Shown here: piece after piece, positions 6,370-11,416 of the stretch | Layout of the letters: each line of letters opens with the position of its first letter | Position numbering within the stretch: the stretch's first letter is position 1 | Source: Deltaproteobacteria bacterium | GTDB lineage: Bacteria; Desulfobacterota; DSM-4660; Desulfatiglandales; Desulfatiglandaceae | Reading direction: 5' to 3' | DNA length: 16,431 bases | NCBI GenBank assembly: GCA_018644785.1 | Contig: JABGPV010000100.1 | Coordinates: 1-16,431 of the forward strand | The notes under the pieces: model-generated | The model's input: only the letters and a program-made list of their open reading frames with translations | What the model was told of the DNA's origin: nothing | Databases searched by the model: none | Translations under genes and position numbers: made by a program

Positions 6370-7914
6370 TTAGCTAACAGCTTCGTTGGGAGACAACCTG
6401 GGATTCTGCTTCAGATGTTCCAAACGGTTCAATCCGTTGACAAAGGCTTTTGCGCTGGCGGTGATAATATCTGAATCGGTGCCCTTGCCCAACGTCACAA
6501 ATCCATTCTCCTGAAGACGTGCCGTCACTTCTCCCTGGGCATCCATTCCTCCGGTAATGGCATTTACGGAAAACCGCATCAGCTTGGCGTTACTGTCTAT
6601 CATCTTGACGATGGTGTTAAAGGTTGCATCGATGGGACCCACGCCAAAACCAGCGCTCTGGGCCTCTTCATCTCTAATTTTCAATTTCACAGTGGCCGTG
6701 GGAACCGCTACGGTACCACTGACCACATTCAGGTAGAGGAGCTCATAAATATCGGGAACTCTCAGGATTTCTTCAGCCACCAGCGCTTCGATATCCTCCT
6801 CCAGGATCTCTTTTCGTTTATCCGCCAACTGTTTGAATTTTGCGAAAAGGCCATTTAATTCTTCCCGGGATAATTCATATCCCATCTGACGCAGCTTGTC
6901 CTGAAAAGCGTGACGCCCCGAGTGTTTTCCGATGACCATGCGGTTGCCGGAAAGGCCCACCGTATCCGGACTCATGATTTCATAGGTCATGGGGTTTTTG
7001 AGCACGCCATCCTGATGGATGCCCGCTTCATGGGCAAAGGCATTGGCACCCACAATGGCTTTGTTGGGTTGTACCACAATGCCGGTAATCATAGAGGTCA
7101 GACGGCTGGTAGGATGAATCTCCTTTGTTTTAATCCCGGAGGTCAAAGCCATTTGATCCCGGCGGGTAAAGAGGGTCATCACAATTTCTTCGAGCGAGGT
7201 ATTCCCGGCCCGTTCACCGATACCGTTAATGGTCACCTCCGCCTGACGAGCGCCGGCCTTTATGCCCGCCAGGGTATTGGCGGTGGCCAGGCCCAGATCA
7301 TTGTGACAGTGAACGCTCATGACGGCCTGGTGAATATTGGGGGTGTGCTCCCGCACATACCGCACCAGTTCGCCGAATTCTTCAGGCACGGCATACCCCA
7401 CCGTATCGGGCAGGTTGATGGTGGTGGCGCCGGCCGCGATAACCGCCTCAAATACGCGGCAGAGAAAATCCCGATCCGAGCGGGTGCCGTCTTCCGTTGA
7501 AAATTCAACACTCCCGCAGAGGCTCCTGGCATACTTGACACTTTCCACCGCTTCACGAATGACCGCCTCACGGTCCATTTTAAGTTTGTATTTCATGTGG
7601 ATGTCGGATGTGGCAATAAATGTGTGGATCCTGGGGTGGGCCGCGTCCCGGATGGCTCCCCATGCCTGATCGATATCGTTTTTAGCCGTCCTGGCAAGGC
7701 CTGCGATCTCAACATTCCTGACTTTATTGGCGATCATCTGAACCGATTCAAAATCGCCGGGGGATGACGCGGGAAAACCCGCCTCCATCACATCAACCCC
7801 CAGTTTTTCCAACTGTTTGGCAATCCTGAGTTTTTCAGCGCTGTTCATGCTGGCGCCGGGGGATTGTTCTCCATCCCTCAACGTGGTATCGAAAAAAATA
7901 ATACGGTCTTCCAT
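6370..7914 (-). CDS. leuA: 2-isopropylmalate synthase
   Basis: Condenses acetyl-CoA with 2-oxoisovalerate, the committed step of leucine synthesis. It has 514 residues, close to the usual 510-520. The TIM-barrel begins FFDTTLRDGEQSPGASM with R13 and D14. Divalent-metal ligands include H202 and H204 (SVHCHNDLG) and N238 (GERAGN). A C-terminal regulatory domain runs from about residue 395 to the end, where leucine normally binds and inhibits. The ATG is preceded by AAGGAG at suitable distance. It lies 182 nt downstream of cimA, the largest gap within the operon, which leaves room for an extra internal control. Confidence 0.96.
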   Translation of the reverse strand: MEDRIIFFDTTLRDGEQSPGASMNSAEKLRIAKQLEKLGVDVMEAGFPASSPGDFESVQMIANKVRNVEIAGLARTAKNDIDQAWGAIRDAAHPRIHTFIATSDIHMKYKLKMDREAVIREAVESVKYARSLCGSVEFSTEDGTRSDRDFLCRVFEAVIAAGATTINLPDTVGYAVPEEFGELVRYVREHTPNIHQAVMSVHCHNDLGLATANTLAGIKAGARQAEVTINGIGERAGNTSLEEIVMTLFTRRDQMALTSGIKTKEIHPTSRLTSMITGIVVQPNKAIVGANAFAHEAGIHQDGVLKNPMTYEIMSPDTVGLSGNRMVIGKHSGRHAFQDKLRQMGYELSREELNGLFAKFKQLADKRKEILEEDIEALVAEEILRVPDIYELLYLNVVSGTVAVPTATVKLKIRDEEAQSAGFGVGPIDATFNTIVKMIDSNAKLMRFSVNAITGGMDAQGEVTARLQENGFVTLGKGTDSDIITASAKAFVNGLNRLEHLKQNPRLSPNEAVS

Positions 7915-7999
7915 CGACTGTTCTCCTTATTGGAAAATACAGGTAAAAAATCTCATTCCTTCAACCAGCAAATGATTCTCCGTGAGTCTTCTTCACCGT

Positions 8000-8086
8000 T
8001 TATTCCGCCATAAGGACCCTCCGCAGATTCACATTGAATGCTGATTCTGCGGCGGAAATCCCTCTGTTTATCCGATTGGTTTGCAT
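8000..8086 (-). CDS. Possible 28-residue ORF between cimA and leuA
   Basis: An ATG at 8086 opens a 28-codon frame (begins MQTNRINRG, ends RRVLMAE) with AAGG about 8 nt upstream. It is not rich in Leu, Ile or Val, so it does not look like a second attenuator peptide. A hairpin-forming inverted repeat (CCGCAGA / TCTGCGG, 8021-8052) lies inside it. There is no homology argument; the frame may be chance. Confidence 0.15.
   Translation of the reverse strand: MQTNRINRGISAAESAFNVNLRRVLMAE
8021..8052. repeat. Inverted repeat in the cimA-leuA gap
   Basis: CCGCAGA at 8021-8027 and TCTGCGG at 8046-8052 form a 7-bp stem that can extend inward past one mismatch. No T-run follows on the minus strand, so it is not a normal intrinsic terminator. 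It could stabilise mRNA or set the cimA/leuA expression ratio. Apart from this hairpin and the doubtful small ORF, the 7915-8096 gap shows nothing else. Confidence 0.4.
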
Positions 8087-8096
8087 AATTTTGCCT

Positions 8097-9677
8097 TTAT
8101 TCTTGTTTTTGACCCGAGTCTTTCAGCAATTTGTACTGTACACTGTCCACCAGGGCCTGCCAGCTGGCCTCGATGATATTTTCCGATACGCCGATGGTGG
8201 ACCAGATCTCTCGGGCATCCCTTGATTCAATCTGGACCCGTACTTTGGCGGCGGTGGCATCGCCCCCGTCTATGACGCGCACCTTAAAATCCACCAGGGC
8301 CATTTCACTGATCTGGGGGAAAAATTTGGTGAGCGCTTTTCTGAGTGCATTGTCAAGGGCATTCACAGGCCCTTCACCTTCGGCCGCGGTAATCTCGTAT
8401 TCATCCCCCACTGCAATTTTAATGGTCGCCTGCGTTGAGCCGGACCGGTCACGATTTTTTTCAGTGGTCACCCGCAGGGATTCAAGGAAAAAAGGTTCTT
8501 CAAACTGGCCCGTCACCTTCTTGATCAACAGCTCCAGGGACCCTTCAGCCGCATCAAACTGGTAGCCCTCGTCTTCCAGCCGTTTGATTTCCCGGACAAT
8601 CTTTTCACTCCCATAGCCGTTGCCACCCAGCTTAATACCCATTTCGCAGGACTTGAAATCGATGTTGCTCCTACCTGACAGATCCGACACCAGAACACGG
8701 CGACAATTGCCCACCTGTTCAGGGGGCATATGTTCATAGGCTGCCGGAAGTTTCAAGACGGCACTCACATGCACCCCGCCCTTGTGGGCAAATGCGCTTT
8801 TTCCTACAAATGGCCGCTGATTCTGAGGGGGTATATTGGCCACTTCGCTCACAAACCGCGAGAGTTCCGTCAATTGTCCCACGCTCTTTTCAGGAACGCA
8901 TCGTGCGCCCAATTTAAAATGTAGATTTCCCACAACGCTTATGAGATCCACATTTCCACAGCGTTCTCCATAACCGTTGATGGTGCCCTGCACCTGCATG
9001 GCTCCGGCACGGACGGCCTCCATCGCGTTGGCCACGCCGGTTTCGGAATCGTTGTGCGTATGCACGCCGACATCGACATCGAATTTCGACCGGATCAGCG
9101 TGGTGATTTCGAACACCTCGTGCGGCAGGCAACCGCCATTGGTATCGCACAGCACGATAAAATCAGCACCCCCCGCTTCAGCGGCCCCAATGGCTTTAAG
9201 GGCGTATTCGGAATTATTCTTGTATCCGTCAAAAAAATGTTCCGCATCGAAAACAACCTGACGGTCCTGCTTTTTCAGGTATGCGACCGTGTCTTCGATC
9301 ATAGCCAGGTTTTCATCCAGGGAAACACCCAAAATCCGGGTGGCGTGAAGGTCCCAGGCTTTTCCGAAAATGGTGACGATGTCCGTTTCGGTTTTCAGAA
9401 GGGCACGGATATTATCATCTTCCTCCGGACTTTTCCGGGGGTGACGGGTGCTGCTGAAGGCTACCAGACGGGCGTTCTTGAAATCAATTTGTTTTGCCAT
9501 TTCGAAAAAGCGCTCGTCTTTAGGATTGCTTCCGGGCCATCCCCCTTCAATGTAATGGATCCCGAAGTCATCTAGTTTTCTGGCAATTCTAACTTTATCT
9601 TCTGCGGAAAGGGTCACTGCTTCGCCCTGGGTACCATCGCGAAGGGTGGTGTCGTAGATGAAGATTTCTCTTGCCAT
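8097..9677 (-). CDS. cimA: (R)-citramalate synthase
   Basis: Condenses pyruvate and acetyl-CoA to citramalate, the threonine-independent entry into isoleucine synthesis. From ATG 9677 the protein has 526 residues, the usual CimA length. It begins MAREIFIYDTTLRDGTQGEA, and the TLRDGTQGE and HYIEGGWPGSNPKD signatures separate CimA from LeuA and homocitrate synthases. Metal ligands H206 and H208 are in GVHTHNDSE, with NGYGERCGN near 234-242. A C-terminal LeuA-type allosteric domain follows from about residue 400. I prefer ATG 9677 (GGAG 8-11 nt upstream) over an in-frame TTG at 9701. It is the first structural gene after the attenuator, whose terminator ends about 55 nt upstream. Confidence 0.95.
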   Translation of the reverse strand: MAREIFIYDTTLRDGTQGEAVTLSAEDKVRIARKLDDFGIHYIEGGWPGSNPKDERFFEMAKQIDFKNARLVAFSSTRHPRKSPEEDDNIRALLKTETDIVTIFGKAWDLHATRILGVSLDENLAMIEDTVAYLKKQDRQVVFDAEHFFDGYKNNSEYALKAIGAAEAGGADFIVLCDTNGGCLPHEVFEITTLIRSKFDVDVGVHTHNDSETGVANAMEAVRAGAMQVQGTINGYGERCGNVDLISVVGNLHFKLGARCVPEKSVGQLTELSRFVSEVANIPPQNQRPFVGKSAFAHKGGVHVSAVLKLPAAYEHMPPEQVGNCRRVLVSDLSGRSNIDFKSCEMGIKLGGNGYGSEKIVREIKRLEDEGYQFDAAEGSLELLIKKVTGQFEEPFFLESLRVTTEKNRDRSGSTQATIKIAVGDEYEITAAEGEGPVNALDNALRKALTKFFPQISEMALVDFKVRVIDGGDATAAKVRVQIESRDAREIWSTIGVSENIIEASWQALVDSVQYKLLKDSGQKQE

Positions 9678-9731
9678 CGTCTTTCTCCAGTTATAATTCA
9701 AAATCCAAAAACGGCGCTCTCGTTTTCACCC

Positions 9732-9769
9732 CAAAAAAAAACCGTTATCAGGAAGACCTGATAACGGTT
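9732..9769 (-). terminator. Intrinsic terminator (attenuator segments 3:4) before cimA
   Basis: On the minus strand a perfect 12-bp stem, AACCGTTATCAG / CTGATAACGGTT, encloses a 6-nt loop and runs directly into a run of T (9733-9741). This is a textbook Rho-independent terminator placed between the leader peptide stop and the cimA start. Its 5' arm is also complementary to the end of the leader peptide gene, so it can be disrupted by an antiterminator. Confidence 0.92.
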
Positions 9770-9791
9770 GGAGGAAAATCTGTTTGGGTTG

Positions 9792-9911
9792 CTACGTCAT
9801 TATCAGGTCATGGCTTTTGGTCGTCCCGACCAAAAGGAGTAGAAGCAACAAGGATACGAGGACCCCTGCTGCGCTGATAATGACGATACTGTTGCTGGGT
9901 GTTGAAATCAT
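9792..9911 (-). CDS. Branched-chain amino acid leader peptide
   Basis: A 39-residue peptide: MISTPSNSIVIISAAG, then VLVSLLLLLLLVGTT, then KSHDLIMT. It holds nine Leu (seven in a row at 21-27), five Ile and four Val, so 18 of 39 residues are branched-chain. The seven tandem leucines use a mixture of codons (TTG, TTG, CTT, CTA, CTC, CTT, TTG). The ATG lies about 27 nt downstream of the predicted transcription start. No clear Shine-Dalgarno is visible, which is the weakest part of the call. The gene is too short for routine annotation. It is recognised by composition, position before a terminator and the codon-aligned pairing segments. It probably acts by being translated, not as a product. Confidence 0.87.
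   Translation of the reverse strand: MISTPSNSIVIISAAGVLVSLLLLLLLVGTTKSHDLIMT
9814..9836 (-). promoter_or_regulatory. Extra hairpin nested inside the attenuator 1:2 loop
   Basis: The RNA-sense sequence CTTTTGGTCG, GGA, CGACCAAAAG gives a 10-bp perfect stem with a 3-nt loop (or 9 bp with 5 nt). Its left arm is made of the last two codons of the seven-leucine run plus Val28 and Gly29. It stacks inside the 1:2 hairpin and may serve as the pause structure that synchronises polymerase and ribosome. Confidence 0.7.
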
Positions 9912-9944
9912 TTTGAGTATGGTTATCAAAAAATAGGACAATTA

Positions 9945-9989
9945 TTTATATGTGACGGACTTTGTAGGTCAACAGGATCCGTTTGTCAA
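9945..9989 (-). promoter_or_regulatory. Sigma70-like promoter(s) of the branched-chain operon
   Basis: Two overlapping candidates point towards the leader. The first is TTGACC (9967-9972) with a 16-nt spacer to TATAAA (9945-9950). The second is TTGACA (9984-9989) with a 17-nt spacer to TACAAA (9961-9966). The first places transcription start near 9938, about 27 nt before the leader ATG, and is preferred. Confidence 0.6.
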
Positions 9990-10279
9990 GTGTTTTCTGT
10001 TTTGGGTTGAAATCTTTGTGATCCTGAAATTTTTCGAAAGTGGAGACTGATGACCCCTGTCACCTATCTTTGGCTGTGTTTTCATCTTTTTTTCCAATCA
10101 CTATAAATAATTGGTATTAACAAGGGCTGTAAGAACCAAAAAAATCCAGGTTAATGTTGTCATTATTCTAACATTAAACTCACCAGCGCATCCGCCTCCC
10201 TATTGTTTATTCTTGACCCTTTAAGGTCCTCGGATTAGAATGGACAGATCCCAAGGGTGTATTCAATAGGCAGATCAGG
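9990..10279. other. Intergenic region between the divergent leader and vapBC promoters
   Basis: No gene is visible. It contains a palindrome TGACCCCTGTCA (10051-10062) followed by CCTATCTTT, a weak relative of the repeat seen at 10927-10946. It also has an 8-bp inverted repeat TTAATGTT / AACATTAA (10151-10158 and 10170-10177, 11-nt loop) upstream of the vapBC promoter, which could be an operator. No terminator is evident. Confidence 0.5.
10213..10241 (+). promoter_or_regulatory. Sigma70-like promoter of the toxin-antitoxin pair
   Basis: TTGACC (10213-10218), a 17-nt spacer, then TAGAAT (10236-10241): five of six matches in each box and ideal spacing. Transcription would start near 10248, ahead of the antitoxin ATG at 10313. 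A small inverted pair GACC / GGTC inside the spacer could be part of an operator, as these modules are usually autoregulated. Confidence 0.6.
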
Positions 10280-10312
10280 TTGGATGAACGGGTATTTGAC
10301 GGGGATAAGGAT

Positions 10313-10525
10313 ATGGAACAAATCGTTGTTCAAATAAGGGATAAGCATAAAGGGCGAATACTGCTTGAACTGCTAAAAGCATTGGATTTCGTTCATACGG
10401 TAAAATCGACTGAGCAGGAAGATGCTGAACCGGTGGATTTTTTTTCGTTTTCCGGCTTATGGGCAAATCGGGATATCAATATTGACGATGTTCGCCGTAA
10501 AGCCTGGCCGAGGCAGTCTGCATGA
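10313..10525 (+). CDS. Antitoxin of a VapBC-type pair
   Basis: A 70-residue acidic-to-neutral protein starting MEQIVVQIRDKHKGRILLELLKALDFV and ending FSGLWANRDINIDDVRRKAWPRQSA (both quoted here in short pieces: LLELLKALDFV, SGLWANRDINIDDVRRKAWP). Such a leucine-rich helix followed by an acidic linker and a GLW...RDI...RRKAWP tail is typical of small proteins encoded just before PIN-domain toxins. The tail probably wraps the toxin. I see no clear AbrB or ribbon-helix-helix motif, so DNA binding is uncertain. An in-frame TTG at 10280 would add 11 residues. ATG 10313 has GGGATAAGG just upstream. The stop overlaps the toxin ATG by 4 nt (ATGA), the standard arrangement for coupled translation. Confidence 0.75.
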   Translation: MEQIVVQIRDKHKGRILLELLKALDFVHTVKSTEQEDAEPVDFFSFSGLWANRDINIDDVRRKAWPRQSA

Positions 10526-10917
10526 TTTTATGTGATACCAACATCCTCATTGAATTTTACAAGGATACTCCCGAAATTCTTGAGAGATTGCGATACATTG
10601 GCCAATCGAACCTGGCTGTAAGCGCCATTACGGAAGCAGAACTGTATTTTGGAGCCTTAAACAAATCAGAGCTCAAAATGATCAAAAAGCATCTTGCTGC
10701 TATCTTCCGAATACCGGTGAATGCGGCCGTGTCAGACCAATTTTTGGTCCTGATGCAAACATATTCTTTAAGCCACAAGCTAGGTCTTCCGGATGCACTG
10801 ATTGCCGCGACAGCCCTCGTTCATTCAATGGAACTGTACACCCTGAATACCGGAGACTTTCAGTTCATTCCAGAACTGCAACTTTTCCAACCCGTCGACG
10901 CTCCCCCGGACGTTTAG
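10522..10917 (+). CDS. PIN-domain ribonuclease toxin (VapC family)
   Basis: A 131-residue single PIN domain, the usual VapC length, predicted Mg-dependent endoribonuclease that cuts RNA when freed from its antitoxin. The acidic active-site positions are all present: D5 (LCDTNILIE), E40 (TEAELYFGA), D91 (LPDALIAATAL) and D112 (NTGDFQFI). The ATG overlaps the antitoxin stop. The cleavage target cannot be predicted from sequence. No convincing terminator follows, only a T-rich stretch near 10949-10960. The pair sits in a repeat-rich patch between housekeeping operons, in keeping with lateral acquisition. Confidence 0.9.
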   Translation: MILCDTNILIEFYKDTPEILERLRYIGQSNLAVSAITEAELYFGALNKSELKMIKKHLAAIFRIPVNAAVSDQFLVLMQTYSLSHKLGLPDALIAATALVHSMELYTLNTGDFQFIPELQLFQPVDAPPDV

Positions 10918-10926
10918 ACTGCATAT

Positions 10927-11095
10927 AAAGGGGTCACACCTATTTATCTTTTTTTTCTTTCAATTAAATTTGATGCACTCGTAAAAAGTCCGATTTTGGC
11001 CATTTACAGTGATGTAACCCATTGATATTATTAATGGCGATTTCATCAATTTTGACTTTTTACGAGACCATCAAATTTAGGCGTGACTCCTTTTT
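10927..11095. repeat. Outer inverted repeat enclosing the MITE-like element
   Basis: AAAGGGGTCACACCTA at 10927-10942 is inverted, with two mismatches, as TAGGCGTGACTCCTTT at 11078-11093 or so. Together they bracket the inner element. The GGGGTCA-type end resembles extragenic palindromes seen repeatedly in some proteobacterial genomes. Whether this is one composite element or two nested insertions cannot be settled from one copy. Confidence 0.5.
10965..11079. mobile_element. MITE-like 115-bp element with 26-bp terminal inverted repeats
   Basis: Left end 10965-10990 (TAAATTTGATGCACTCG then TAAAAAGTC) and right end 11054-11079 match as inverted repeats at 24 of 26 positions. The 63-bp interior is AT-rich and has no ORF. 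The outermost bases are TA on both sides, compatible with a TA target duplication as made by Tc1/mariner-type (IS630) transposases, though TA is also self-complementary so this is weak. There is no transposase, so it would be non-autonomous. Confidence 0.7.
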
Positions 11096-11416
11096 ACTAC
11101 GCCATTCATATCACAAGAAATGCGACAGTATAGAGCGACATTGATATGTCGCGCGTCAAATTAAAAATGTTCCGATTGAAAAGAATACAAGTTTTCTCTC
11201 CCCCTATTGCTTATGGTGTCCATTTCAGGATCAAAAAGGGCGATATACGGTTTTAAAACACCTATTTTCAGGACGTTAATCTCCAATAATCAATAAGTTG
11301 GAGTGGCCCGACCCCGGTCGCGCCCGAACCGCCCGAAAGTGTTTTCTGTATTTTTTTGAGCCCCACGAAGAACTCTTTTGACAAAACCCTTCGGATTTTA
11401 TAGTGGATAGGGCGTC
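11080..11416. other. Non-coding stretch upstream of the radical SAM gene
   Basis: No gene is visible. It holds a perfect 7-bp hairpin GCGACAT / ATGTCGC with a 4-nt loop (11135-11152). It also holds a GC-rich interrupted palindrome GGCCCGACCCCGGTCGCGCC (11305-11324). A possible promoter lies near its end. No RNA gene is recognised. Confidence 0.5.
11378..11404 (+). promoter_or_regulatory. Candidate promoter of the radical SAM gene
   Basis: TTGACA (11378-11383) and TATAGT (11399-11404) are good boxes but are only 15 nt apart. Transcription start would fall near 11411, giving an almost leaderless mRNA and cutting into the AGGG (11409-11412) that looks like the ribosome binding site. The call is therefore tentative. 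Confidence 0.3.

Larger units (their letters stand above)
9732..9911 (-). promoter_or_regulatory. Leader-peptide transcription attenuator of the cimA-leu-ilv operon
   Basis: Four related segments can pair in alternative ways. Segment 1 (9874-9885, CGTCATTATCAG in the RNA sense) is perfectly complementary over 12 bp to segment 2 (9795-9806, CTGATAATGACG). Segment 2 can instead pair over 9 positions (one G-U) with segment 3 (9758-9769). Segment 3 with segment 4 (9740-9751) forms the terminator. Segment 2 is exactly leader codons 36-39, directly before the TAG stop, so a ribosome reaching the stop would mask it and allow termination. A ribosome delayed on Leu/Ile/Val codons would leave segment 2 free to pair with segment 3 and permit readthrough. 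This is the classical attenuation layout known from E. coli ilv and leu operons. The function here is inferred. Confidence 0.88.

Noticed and set aside
6910..7500. 196-codon plus-strand ORF
   Set aside because: It is antisense to leuA, with no independent support.
9671..9877. Plus-strand 68-codon ORF over the cimA start and leader
   Set aside because: It is antisense to the leader peptide and terminator, has no ribosome binding site and no recognisable protein. The minus-strand attenuator explains the region better.
9732..9990. T-box or metabolite riboswitch upstream of cimA
   Set aside because: No T-box consensus or specifier architecture is seen. The poly-Leu ORF and four-segment pairing account for the terminator.
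11280..11416. Sigma54 promoter for the radical SAM gene, given the nearby NtrC-type regulator
   Set aside because: I found no GG-N10-GC element with the right spacing and flanking consensus.
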